Of a DNA stretch of 64,000 nt, positions 18,816 to 26,775 are shown piece after piece. A program made the position numbers and the translations under genes. Position 1 is the first letter of the stretch; each line of letters starts with the position of its first letter. Location: positions 124,001 to 188,000 of the forward strand of contig NZ_JACESP010000003.1 in NCBI RefSeq assembly GCF_013911755.1, given 5' to 3'. This DNA comes from Sphingosinicella sp. (lineage in GTDB: Bacteria; Pseudomonadota; Alphaproteobacteria; Sphingomonadales; Sphingomonadaceae). The notes below the pieces were generated by a model. It saw only the letters and a program-made list of their open reading frames with translations, was not told where the DNA came from and did no database searches.

Positions 18816-19359
18816 TGAAGCCCCCTATTCAACTGATTACGCTCCAGAATATACTTAACATGCCGCAAATAAAAGGGCGATGGCTAGAGCGTAATCCAAA
18901 TCCGGAGAGGGTGGGGGGGCGCGTCCGCCTGCGTTTCGAAACGAGGTCGCTTGACTTCTCTAAATCGTTTCGAAGCAGAATCACGATGAAATCAAAGTGA
19001 TTCGTTTTGACGTTTTGCTATTGACTTCTACGTCGGCGGCATAATTCGATCTCCGCTGTTATGATAACTGTTATCTTGTCATTCTAATCAGCGATCAGTC
19101 TTCGCGCTACACGTCCACGCGATCCCCAACGCCGCACGCTACACACGCCGCGCGCACGATCGCCTTAAGCATCCGACTATCGCGCCAGCTGCATCGCGGC
19201 GTGTCATCCCAACGCTGCTTGATCGTTCAACGCTGCTTTGCGCGAACTGGTTTTCAGAACGAATTTTCGAATTCAAAATGAAAAATCATTTTCGTTTGTT
19301 GTCGCTCATAACCTTGACCACCGGGGGGAGGGGGTGGGGGTATCCCCTGCCGGTGGTGC
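18816..19359. other. Gene-poor region of the element
   Basis: About 540 bp with no convincing gene. It holds an inverted repeat GAATCAC/GTGATTC (18978-18984 and 18997-19003, containing two GANTC sites), lower GC around 18940-19060, and at its right end a G-rich hairpin next to the recombinase stop. Confidence 0.5.
19317..19357 (-). terminator. Candidate terminator with G-runs after serine recombinase
   Basis: Arms ACCACCGG and CCGGTGGT flank a purine-rich loop with three runs of five or six G on the plus strand (19323-19340). It sits 3 bp after the recombinase stop. The hairpin is clear but there is no T tract, so the role is uncertain. Confidence 0.4.
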
Positions 19360-19938
19360 CTATGCGGCCCGGCGCTCAATGCGCTGGATCGCTGCGCGTG
19401 ACACTCCATACTCTTTCGCCAGCGTGCCCAAGGATACGCCCTCATTGCGCTTGGCGAGCACTGCACGCTGCTGTTCATCGGTAAGGGCTGATGGCCTGCC
19501 GAGTGCCTTGCCTTGGGCCTTGGCGCGGCTCAGGCCCGCTTGCGTGCGCTCTATCAGTAGGTCGCGCTCGAACTCTGCCACGGCAGCAATAACGCCCATC
19601 GTCATCTTGCCCGCCGCGCTGGTTAGGTCCACGCCGCCAAGGGCTAGGCAATGCACGCGCACGCCTTCCTTTGCCAGCGTCTCGACTGTTGCCCGCACGT
19701 CCATGGCGTTGCGGCCTAAGCGATCCAGCTTTGTCACGATCAGCACGTCACCGCTTTCAAGGCGATCGATCAGCTTCGCGAAGCCCTTGCGTTCCATCGC
19801 CGGGGTGGAACCTGAGACGGTTTCCGCAATGATGCGCTTGGCCTCAACCTTGAAGCCAGCGGCTTCGATCTCGCGCGCCTGATTGTCTGTAGTCTGATCG
19901 CCGGTGCTGACACGGCAGTATGCGAATGTGCGGGCCAT
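19360..19938 (-). CDS. Serine recombinase (resolvase/invertase)
   Basis: Small serine recombinase of 192 aa. The catalytic serine is in FAYCRVSTGDQTTDNQ (about residue 10), followed by LIVTKLDRLGRNAMD and AVAEFERDLLIERTQAGLSRAKAQGKALGRP, all typical of the family. The C-terminal helix-turn-helix is SLGTLAKEYGVSRAAIQRI. Start MARTFAYCRVST is the family start; the frame runs 20 codons further upstream. The 120 bp before it carry repeated TGTATCGA motifs that look like its res site. It may resolve dimers of the excised circle or invert DNA. Confidence 0.9.
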   Translation of the reverse strand: MARTFAYCRVSTGDQTTDNQAREIEAAGFKVEAKRIIAETVSGSTPAMERKGFAKLIDRLESGDVLIVTKLDRLGRNAMDVRATVETLAKEGVRVHCLALGGVDLTSAAGKMTMGVIAAVAEFERDLLIERTQAGLSRAKAQGKALGRPSALTDEQQRAVLAKRNEGVSLGTLAKEYGVSRAAIQRIERRAA

Positions 19939-19947
19939 TTGCGAATC

Positions 19948-20058
19948 CCCTGTATCGAAAGTGTGTATCGATATATCGGGTGTATATAAAGGGTGCAAGG
20001 GCTATATTTCGATACAGTATCTATAGGGGTATCTATAAGGGCCGTTTTCGATACAGGG
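19948..20058. repeat. Candidate res site of the serine recombinase
   Basis: CCCTGTATCGAAA (19948-19960), a further GTGTATCGAT (19963), then inverted copies TTTCGATACAG (20007-20017) and TTTCGATACAGGG (20046-20058). The repeats lie in a lower-GC stretch directly upstream of the recombinase start, where resolvases normally have their crossover site and autoregulate. The role is inferred. Confidence 0.55.
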
Positions 20059-20211
20059 TGGGAAGCAATATAGGATCGAAACGGTCCTATATTATGGGAT
20101 TCGGCAAGGGCGTGGCAATCGGAACGCCGGAGGGCAGCGGCGGTGTGTTCGGTGGCTCGCGGGTTTCGAGCGCAGCGGACGTGCGGGCGTGGTTGTTTTT
20201 TTGCTGAACGC

Positions 20212-20637
20212 CTACGCTTCTGCTTTCTCCCACTCTAGCTTGATCGTTCCACCCGGATAATACCAGCTGCTAGCGTCCACGGTGCACTCAAGGCCATGTT
20301 CATCGCACATTGCCACGATCTCGCGCATTGTCTCCAAAGTGAGGTGGTAAGGGTGCGACACATACGTTTGCTTAGCCCCGTTGACCCAAAGTTCCGTGTG
20401 GTCATCGCCGGGAAGTTTGTCTTCTTCGTGTAAGTTGGGCTTCTTTCCGATCAATCCCCGCCAAGACTTCTTGGTCATCGATAGCTTACCAAGGCGCGTT
20501 GCAAATGCCGCTTTTAGGTCGGCGGCTATGGATTCTGCCGCTGCCGCCCTTCTTTCTGTTGTAGAAGGCAGCTTTTTAAGTGCGGCCACAGCTGCGGTAT
20601 ATTCAGGGCTTGGCTTCTGATTGAAACGAGGGTTCAC
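20212..20637 (-). CDS. Hypothetical element protein
   Basis: A 141-aa protein, MNPRFNQKPSPEYTAAVAAL..., with a helical basic N-terminal half and a C-terminal half ending in GLECTVDASSWYYPGGTIKLEWEKAEA. No family recognised. The start has good coding composition and the gene shares the strand of the head module, 116 bp after the next gene. Probably an accessory gene. Confidence 0.6.
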   Translation of the reverse strand: MNPRFNQKPSPEYTAAVAALKKLPSTTERRAAAAESIAADLKAAFATRLGKLSMTKKSWRGLIGKKPNLHEEDKLPGDDHTELWVNGAKQTYVSHPYHLTLETMREIVAMCDEHGLECTVDASSWYYPGGTIKLEWEKAEA

Positions 20638-20753
20638 TTGATGGGCTCCATGCAGGTGTTCGCGGAGAACTTCGCTTCATTTCTCCTCATAGACAATGGA
20701 CAAATGGGGTTGGTTAGATTTCGCTAATTTTGGTGCGCGCAAGATTGTTATCG

Positions 20754-21425
20754 CTATTTTGCGGACGGCTCTTCCAAACGTAAGACCGGAAGGCATACCC
20801 CTTCAACCGTTTTAATGGCCGCGTGGATCGCATCGGTGATTTCATCGCCTTTATCAGGAGTTGAGGATAGTTCGTACAGAGCCATGCTTATCTGGCGGCT
20901 GAAAGCTACATCGTTCCCGTTGTCGTCAATGTAAGCATCCGCATAGGCTTTGACCGCCCAAAATTGCTGAACAACTGTCTCGATCGCTTTTTCGACCTCT
21001 TCGCCGAACAGTGCGCGTGACATCGGGAGGCACCCGTCCAAAAGGGTACGCTCAGCTTCGGTGCTCGCGATCCGGTTGTAGTAACCTTTCGCGACGCAGA
21101 GGCGTCTTTGCTTGTCGGCGGTGTTGTACTTCCAATTTTCATGGCCCGAGAGTTGGTCCTCCGCCACACTTAGCTCATGCGCCGACATTAAGGGCGACCG
21201 AACACGGCTTAACGCGCGGCGCGCCTTGTAAACCGCCGTCAAGATACGCTCGGCTTGTTCGATATGTCGCTCGGTGATTTTCTGGCGCTTCCATGAATTG
21301 AACGTGTTCGCGCCTATCCATGCTGCGGCGAATACAGCAACTGCACCGATTAAAGTGCCCCAGCCTTGAAGCATCGTGCCGGTGGCTGCCCAATCGATGG
21401 CAGCACCACATACAGAAATCGCCAC
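20754..21425 (-). CDS. Hypothetical protein with one membrane segment
   Basis: A 223-aa protein with one hydrophobic segment near residues 18-40 (MLQGWGTLIGAVAVFAAAWIGA), then a long soluble helical domain starting FNSWKRQKITERHIEQAERILTAVYKARR. This layout, one N-terminal anchor with a cytoplasmic helical domain, is common in phage and island genes of unknown role. It is not recognisable as a holin, which would be much shorter. Confidence 0.6.
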   Translation of the reverse strand: MAISVCGAAIDWAATGTMLQGWGTLIGAVAVFAAAWIGANTFNSWKRQKITERHIEQAERILTAVYKARRALSRVRSPLMSAHELSVAEDQLSGHENWKYNTADKQRRLCVAKGYYNRIASTEAERTLLDGCLPMSRALFGEEVEKAIETVVQQFWAVKAYADAYIDDNGNDVAFSRQISMALYELSSTPDKGDEITDAIHAAIKTVEGVCLPVLRLEEPSAK

Positions 21426-21508
21426 TCAATTTCCCCCTACCCGCGCGTTTTCCGAGGGCTATAGATGATAGCGTCGGTGGCGCTGGCATTTCAATAAAGG
21501 TGATTGTG

Positions 21509-21700
21509 ATGGATTTTGAATTTAATGAAGCCACGCAGACCGCTTGCTCATTTTCTATAAGAAACAGCGATATACTGACCGTCGAGCAAGCGACAGCGAT
21601 CAACTCTGAGACAACGTGTGTGCTACTTGCGGAAATCAGCACGAAGCTCGATGAGCTTTTGGAGCTTCTGTACAAAGAGGCGGATAGGAAGCTCGCCTAG
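21509..21700 (+). CDS. Small protein, convergent to the head module
   Basis: A 63-aa acidic helical peptide, MDFEFNEATQTACSFSIRN..., ATG with AAAGG upstream. It is the only plus-strand gene in the middle of the element, and its stop overlaps the stop of the convergent gene at 21697. No family recognised. It could be a regulator of the opposing operon, but there is no direct sign of that. Confidence 0.45.
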   Translation: MDFEFNEATQTACSFSIRNSDILTVEQATAINSETTCVLLAEISTKLDELLELLYKEADRKLA

Positions 21701-22068
21701 CCTTTATTCGCCTCAATGATCGCCGCCCCGAAGGCATCGCCGGGTGTGGCATCTGACTTCGTAATGTCGCGGCTCTTCTTTGCCATGGCCAACTGAATAA
21801 GCAGCTGGCGAAGGGCCGCGACGTTCTTGCGGTGGTTTTCGTGATCGATGGCTTTCCCTTCCAATAGGTCCGCCGTTTCCTGTTCAAGCAGCATCGATAA
21901 GGTCGCCGCGCTCATAAGCATGATGCGTTCGGCTGCGGTAGGTTCGCGGCCAAGCTGCGTTGTGAGTTCGCTGCCGAGTGCTTTAAACCTGCGCGCGGGC
22001 ATGGTGCGCTGATCGATCTTGCGGCCCGCGACGACGAGTTCGAACGCCGGTGTGTGTTCATTCGTCAT
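21697..22068 (-). CDS. Hypothetical phage protein, last gene of head operon
   Basis: A 123-aa helical protein (MTNEHTPAFELVVAGRKIDQ...; LGREPTAAERIMLMSAATLSMLL). The ATG overlaps the end of the upstream gene by 11 nt, so it belongs to the same translational chain as the head genes. No family recognised. Confidence 0.65.
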   Translation of the reverse strand: MTNEHTPAFELVVAGRKIDQRTMPARRFKALGSELTTQLGREPTAAERIMLMSAATLSMLLEQETADLLEGKAIDHENHRKNVAALRQLLIQLAMAKKSRDITKSDATPGDAFGAAIIEANKG

Positions 22069-22429
22069 TGGCGGGCTGCCTCTTTGTGTGCTGGTTTCGG
22101 TGCTTGCGGAACAGGCTGCTTTTCGGGAACAGGTCGCGCGTGACGGGGCGGTGTCCTTCGAAGAATGCCAGCATTTCCTTGCGGACGTGATCGGGGTTTA
22201 GGCCAGCGGCTTCGCATACCGTGCGGAAGTCAGCGCCGCCGCGTTCAAACCATGTGCGTGCGCGCGACTTAACAACGTCGCGGTTCTCTGGACGTTCGGT
22301 AGGTAAGCCGATCGCATCGCGGACGGCTTCGCAGATGACCGCGCGGAACAGTCGCTGTTCGGGTGCGAGGTCATCGGCGATCGGTTCGTCATCGGTGGTT
22401 ATGTGGCGGCGGGAGGCGCTTGCGCTCAT
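22058..22429 (-). CDS. Hypothetical phage protein, possible DNA-binding
   Basis: A 123-aa protein starting MSASASRRHITTDDEP. Its ATG overlaps the stop of the head-morphogenesis gene as ATGA, which fixes the start. The segment FRTVCEAAGLNPDHVRKEMLAF resembles a helix-turn-helix. The C terminus is basic. It could be an adaptor or regulator of the head module. Confidence 0.65.
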   Translation of the reverse strand: MSASASRRHITTDDEPIADDLAPEQRLFRAVICEAVRDAIGLPTERPENRDVVKSRARTWFERGGADFRTVCEAAGLNPDHVRKEMLAFFEGHRPVTRDLFPKSSLFRKHRNQHTKRQPANDE

Positions 22430-23448
22430 GCCTGCGGCTTCCTGACATACACGCGGCAACGGCAGTTGATTTCCAGCGGCGGGATCATCGTGAGGCCGAG
22501 GGGTGTGTCGAACGGTTCGTTCAGTGCAACGCCGGATGCATTCATGCGGGGAACCTGCGCGTGGGCATGGCGGACTCGTTCATCGGCAGCGGTGCGCCAG
22601 AACCGCTTTGTGCCTACGGGGACCGCGCCAAGGGCTTCGGCGATTTGCCAGCCAATGAGCTTGCCGCCTTCGGTTGCGGTGTGCGTGTGCATGGCGGCGG
22701 CAACCTTCATGCGGTGCTTGCGTAGGGCGGTCGCGTGGCGGTCTAGGAGTGCGTCGGCGTGATCGGGTGTGAACTTGCCGGGGTTCGTAAGGGCCGCGAA
22801 TACCATTTGGCGCTGCGGCGCGGTGACGTGGCCGCGTAGGCGCTGCACGCGGGCGCTTACGGCATCAAGGCGTGCTTGGCCTTTTAGACGCGTGGTGCCC
22901 GCCGCGATCTCGTCATGCAGGAAGCGGCGCATTGTATCGAGTTGCTTGGCCTGCGTGGTGGTGAGGCCGACCGATCGCCGGAGTTGGCGGGCGATGGCGG
23001 TGGTGGTGCCTGATGAGGTGACGGCGCGTTCGATGGCATCGCGCATGAACATGGAGTCATCGGCATACAGGCGGCGGATTGCATCGCGGGCGTATTCGGT
23101 GCGGCCTGCGCGGAACAGCGGGTGATTGTCGAGGAAGGCGCTGCCGAACATTGCGGCGGCAAGGATGGCGACACCGGCGAAGAGTTCGGCGAGGCCGCCG
23201 ATTGCGCTTGTGGGGCTATCTTCGTCGAGGATGAGGTCGCGCAGCGGTTCGAAGTCGTCGTTATAGAAGCCAAGGGCGGCGGTAAGCTGCGCGGTCGTAT
23301 GTTCGGCGTCTTCGAAGTTGTTCAAGATCGCTTCGATGGTCTGGGCATCGACAGCCGTGAGGGCGTTTTCAAAGATCGGCAGGATGACCGCGAGCAGTTC
23401 GCTTTCGGCGACTTCGGCGAGGCGGTCGATTTCGTTATCGGCGGTCAT
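22426..23448 (-). CDS. Phage head morphogenesis protein (Mu F / SPP1 gp7-like)
   Basis: Minor head protein expected inside or at the portal vertex. The C-terminal Mu F-type domain is recognisable: WRTAADERVRHAHAQVPRMN, then a stretch ending PPLEINCRCRVYVRKPQA, the cysteine-containing end of this family. The N-terminal part is helical with a hydrophobic segment near residues 85-105. 340 aa. Both ends overlap neighbours as ATGA (23445-23448 and 22426-22429), showing tight coupling. Confidence 0.85.
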   Translation of the reverse strand: MTADNEIDRLAEVAESELLAVILPIFENALTAVDAQTIEAILNNFEDAEHTTAQLTAALGFYNDDFEPLRDLILDEDSPTSAIGGLAELFAGVAILAAAMFGSAFLDNHPLFRAGRTEYARDAIRRLYADDSMFMRDAIERAVTSSGTTTAIARQLRRSVGLTTTQAKQLDTMRRFLHDEIAAGTTRLKGQARLDAVSARVQRLRGHVTAPQRQMVFAALTNPGKFTPDHADALLDRHATALRKHRMKVAAAMHTHTATEGGKLIGWQIAEALGAVPVGTKRFWRTAADERVRHAHAQVPRMNASGVALNEPFDTPLGLTMIPPLEINCRCRVYVRKPQA

Positions 23449-23966
23449 AGCAGCACCTCCGCCGTGTAGGCGCTTGGCGTGCGTAGATACGGCTCAATGA
23501 GGCGGCGGACATGGACGGGGATTTCGTCGGGGGTGTCGGGGAAATACATTTCCATCGCCGGGCCGATCTGGCGCATCTGCACGCGCAGGTCTGCGGGCTC
23601 GGGATTGGCGAGTAGGTGAAAGGCAAGTTCGGCGGTCGCGATTGCAAGCGCCGGTGGCGTGGTCGGCGTTGCGAAGAGGCTGAGTGTTCGGAGACTGCGA
23701 TCGTTCGGGATCACGCCGGTGCGTGGCCATACCAGCGGTTGCGTGGTGGTCGCAGGCTGGCCTAGCCACTTCATGCGGTCGAGTAGGGCGGTCGCGTGGA
23801 TCAGCGCACGCGCGCACGTGGTGGCGTCGGTTGCGGTCCAAGCGGCGGAGGTAAGGCGCTGCTCGGCAAGCTCGCCTGCATCCTCAACGCTGATGTAGGA
23901 GTTTTCGCCGACGATCGCGGCGGTGACTTCATATTCGTATTCGTCGGTTTCGGTATCGTCTGACAT
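23445..23966 (-). CDS. DnaT-like / head-tail connector protein
   Basis: A 173-aa protein with the pattern NSYISVEDAGELAEQRL...W followed by ALIHATALLDRMKWLGQP and PLVWPRTG, typical of the phage 'DnaT-like ssDNA-binding' family that lies in head-tail connector positions. It follows the capsid gene and overlaps the start of the head-morphogenesis gene. A neck or head-completion role is likely from the position; nothing suggests actual replication priming. Confidence 0.75.
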   Translation of the reverse strand: MSDDTETDEYEYEVTAAIVGENSYISVEDAGELAEQRLTSAAWTATDATTCARALIHATALLDRMKWLGQPATTTQPLVWPRTGVIPNDRSLRTLSLFATPTTPPALAIATAELAFHLLANPEPADLRVQMRQIGPAMEMYFPDTPDEIPVHVRRLIEPYLRTPSAYTAEVLL

Positions 23967-24099
23967 GGGCCTTGCCTTCGGGAATAAAGGCCGGTCGCGC
24001 GGCTAGGATAGGTCCGCCACCGGCTGTCAGTGTTTTTTCAGATACGGGCACTTACTGACTTGCCCGCCGCCGAAGTGAAGAACGCTCCGGCGATGCCTC

Positions 24100-24127
24100 G
24101 TGCCCGCGCCACGTGGCACGCGGGCAC
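24100..24127 (-). terminator. Hairpin after the major capsid gene
   Basis: Arms GTGCCCGCG and CGCGGGCAC with a partly palindromic centre (CCACGTGG), 11 bp after the capsid stop. It lacks a T tract and may attenuate rather than stop the head transcript. Confidence 0.45.
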
Positions 24128-24137
24128 CGAGTATCGG

Positions 24138-25037
24138 TTAGATGGCGCGAACACCCTTGAGGCGTGCGGCGGCGCGCGGGTGCTTGATGACCACGCCGGA
24201 ATACCATTCGATGCGGGTACGCAGCGCGGGCTTGTCATCGACTTCGCCAAGATCCCGCACGCTGATCGGTGCGGTCTGGATGCCGTGGAAGGTGTCCGCG
24301 CCGAAACGCACCGCGTAGATCGAAGAGGTGACGTTGGACGAACCCTGCGTTTCGTCGAACGCAAGGATTTCAGCGCCGGTTTCGTCCTCTTCGACGATGC
24401 CGAAGGGAACGCCCGCGTAGCCGTCGAGTTCGCGGCCCAGCTGATCGGTCGTGATCGTGAGTGCGTTCACGCTGCGGGCCAGCTGGCGAGCCTTGCGGCG
24501 AAGCCCCTTGTTCATAAGCAGCATGGAAGGCGTACCGCGCACGGCATCGCAAAGATCGTCCAGCATTTCGAGCGTAAGCACCGCGCCGTTCGTGCCAGCG
24601 CTGAGTACCTGGCTTCCCGTGAGGCGGACATTGAGACCATCGAACGCCTTGGGGTTCGCGGTGCTGTCGCCGTCGAAGAACGTCCGCAGCCACGTGAGCG
24701 TTGCCGCCTTGGCCTTCATTGAATCGTGGACCGCTCTTGTATTATTATCGCCGGTCTGCATGGCAATCTGCGCAACGTCGAAGTCGGAGTCACCGCCAAG
24801 GATGGTGAGGGACTCGGTCAGCGGATTGATGACGCCCGTCGACTCCTCGTAACCTTCATTGAAGCCACGAAAGGCGACACCCGGCAGAGTCTGCTCGCGG
24901 TTGTAGCGGAAGGCGCTGCCCGCGACGTTGATAAACGGTAGCGCGGCGAGAACGGGATTTTCAGCGGCGAAGATTTCCACAACGCCGGAGGCGAGGGGCG
25001 TGGGATTTAGCTTGGCCCACTCGGTGATCGTCAACAT
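24138..25037 (-). CDS. Major capsid protein
   Basis: A 299-aa protein in the canonical capsid position, after portal and scaffold. Features typical of HK97-fold capsid proteins: an N-terminal arm (MLTITEWAKLNPTPLASGVVEIFAAENPVL), VAFRGFNEGYEESTGVINPLTESL, the helix-rich middle KAAT LTWLRTFFDGD, and a C-terminal beta region SIYAVRFGADTFHGIQT. No pro-domain and no separate protease gene are seen, which fits scaffold-based assembly as in SPP1-like phages. Confidence 0.85.
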   Translation of the reverse strand: MLTITEWAKLNPTPLASGVVEIFAAENPVLAALPFINVAGSAFRYNREQTLPGVAFRGFNEGYEESTGVINPLTESLTILGGDSDFDVAQIAMQTGDNNTRAVHDSMKAKAATLTWLRTFFDGDSTANPKAFDGLNVRLTGSQVLSAGTNGAVLTLEMLDDLCDAVRGTPSMLLMNKGLRRKARQLARSVNALTITTDQLGRELDGYAGVPFGIVEEDETGAEILAFDETQGSSNVTSSIYAVRFGADTFHGIQTAPISVRDLGEVDDKPALRTRIEWYSGVVIKHPRAAARLKGVRAI

Positions 25038-25059
25038 TGTTCAACTCACTTTCTATTGA

Positions 25060-25398
25060 TTATTTGCGGTAGCCAGCGGCCATGCGGGCGAACACCGGCA
25101 GGGTCGTGGGGTCGGGGGTCACCGGGGCAATAGTCGGCTTGCCGGTGTCGGTGGTGGGAACGGCGGGCCGCTCCCAGATTGCTGTCGCGCGGCACTGCGC
25201 AATCCAATCAGCGAGTTCGCGACCGCTGAGGCTTGGCGGCACGATCGCTTTCAGGTGATCGGGAACGCTGGCGCGCAGTGCGTCGGTTGCGGCCGCGAGG
25301 TCGGCTTTCAGCGCGTCGGCGTTATCATTCGCGGGTGTAGGCGTCGGCGTCGGCGTGATCGGCGCGGCGTTGTCGTCGGGTTTGGGTTCGTCACTCAT
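25060..25398 (-). CDS. Scaffold-like head protein
   Basis: A 112-aa protein with an acidic, Pro/Thr-rich N terminus (MSDEPKPDDNAAPITPTPTP), a helical middle (ALKADLAAATDALRASVPDHL) and a C-terminal segment ending ARMAAGYRK. It lies between portal and capsid genes, where scaffolding proteins are encoded, and its size and charge fit. Identified by position more than by motif. The start MSDEPK is 12 bp from the portal stop. Confidence 0.6.
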   Translation of the reverse strand: MSDEPKPDDNAAPITPTPTPTPANDNADALKADLAAATDALRASVPDHLKAIVPPSLSGRELADWIAQCRATAIWERPAVPTTDTGKPTIAPVTPDPTTLPVFARMAAGYRK

Positions 25399-25409
25399 TG
25401 TTTCGACTT

Positions 25410-26702
25410 TCAAAGGGGGAGGGCGAGGTCTGCCGTCTCGTCGCGGCGGCGTGCGAGTTCGGCGAAGGCGGCGGCACGGTCGGGGAAGGAGTCCGGCGAC
25501 AAGGCCATGATCGCGTCGGCAGGCGACCAAATGCCGAGTTCGATTTTCGTGCGCGCGTTATCGAGGGCTTCGGCTTCGGTCAGCTGGTCTTGAAGTTCGG
25601 CAAAGTCGATCGCGACCGTGGCGGACTCGGGGATCGCGCCGGGCGTGTGCGTGTTGACCACGCGCTTGACGACTTCGAACAGCCGGTGTTCGTAAGTGCG
25701 CCAGAGGGCGATATCGTCTAGGCGCGCTTCCTTAAGCGCTATGCGTTCGGCGTGCTTGGCACTGCCGGACTCCGCCGTCTTGCTAAGGTCGAATACGTCC
25801 GCGCCGACGTCATAGATCGCCGCGATCTGGCGAATGACGAACTCAATGGCGGAGAGGATTTCCGCGATCGGGGCGTTGGGGCTGGCGAAGCCGAATTGTG
25901 AGTTGGCCGGAAGTGCAATCGCGCGATCAGGGCCGAAGTTCAGCACCTCGTTTGCGCGCAGGCCGTTCGCCCATGCTTGGCCGTGACTCTGGAGTTCCAC
26001 GGCGCGCCAGAGGTTCGTAAGTGCCACATTGATCGCGTCTTGCGCTTCGATCAGGTCGCGACCGCCGGGAATGAAGAACTCGGCATCAGGGAGGCGGTCG
26101 AACAAGGGAACGAACGGCAGCAGCCCATACGGGTTGACGCCGTCGGGGTTGCCTTCGATCGGCAGGCGCGCGCCACGATGATTGAGGCGGCGGAACTCGC
26201 CAGCGGTCCACTCGGAATAAGATACGTCTTCGGCGCGGGTGGCGGTGTGCGTGACAATCATGCGCGCGGGGCGTTCAGGATCGCCGGGGTGTTCAACGTC
26301 GAGAATATTGGGCGTGAGGACGTTCAGCGTTGGGCTGGCACTGTCTTCGTTCCAGCCGACTTGCAGCGCGGCGGTCTTTGTGAGCTTCAGGAGCTTGCTG
26401 GATTTCTTCAGGACCGCGTCGGCGTTCATCGCGCGGTACAGCGCGTCCCCGATTTCCTGATCGATCCCCGTGAACATGCGGCGCGGCGCAATGCGGTAGG
26501 TGCTGGCGCGCTTGTCGGTGATCGCGCGCACCACGTTCAGCGAGAAGAAACGGAAGCGCTCGGGGTTAGACCATCGCTTGGCGACAAGACGGTACGTGTA
26601 ATCTGACTGATTATCGAAATAATAGTCGAGACGTTTAGCGATTTCTGCCTTGCGTTCAGTGCTCGATTGCACTACACGAAGAATATCTGATTTCCAGAAC
26701 AA
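25410..26702 (-). CDS. Phage portal protein (SPP1 gp6-like)
   Basis: Forms the dodecameric ring through which DNA is packaged. A 430-aa protein with typical features: an N-terminal helix (ERKAEIAKRLDYYFDNQSDYTYRL), LNVVRAITDKRASTY, NPYGLLPFVPL, SQFGFASPNAPIAEILSAIEFVIRQIAAIYDVGADVF, and the C-terminal helical tail. The order TerL-portal confirms it. The start is a TTG at 26702; a GTG about ten codons later is an alternative. No nearby ATG fits the frame. Confidence 0.88.
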   Translation of the reverse strand: MFWKSDILRVVQSSTERKAEIAKRLDYYFDNQSDYTYRLVAKRWSNPERFRFFSLNVVRAITDKRASTYRIAPRRMFTGIDQEIGDALYRAMNADAVLKKSSKLLKLTKTAALQVGWNEDSASPTLNVLTPNILDVEHPGDPERPARMIVTHTATRAEDVSYSEWTAGEFRRLNHRGARLPIEGNPDGVNPYGLLPFVPLFDRLPDAEFFIPGGRDLIEAQDAINVALTNLWRAVELQSHGQAWANGLRANEVLNFGPDRAIALPANSQFGFASPNAPIAEILSAIEFVIRQIAAIYDVGADVFDLSKTAESGSAKHAERIALKEARLDDIALWRTYEHRLFEVVKRVVNTHTPGAIPESATVAIDFAELQDQLTEAEALDNARTKIELGIWSPADAIMALSPDSFPDRAAAFAELARRRDETADLALPL

Positions 26703-26775
26703 CTGAACATGCTTTCAAAAACACACAAATAGGGCATAAGTTTAGTTCATTTCGTGATCGGAGTCACGAAGAAAA

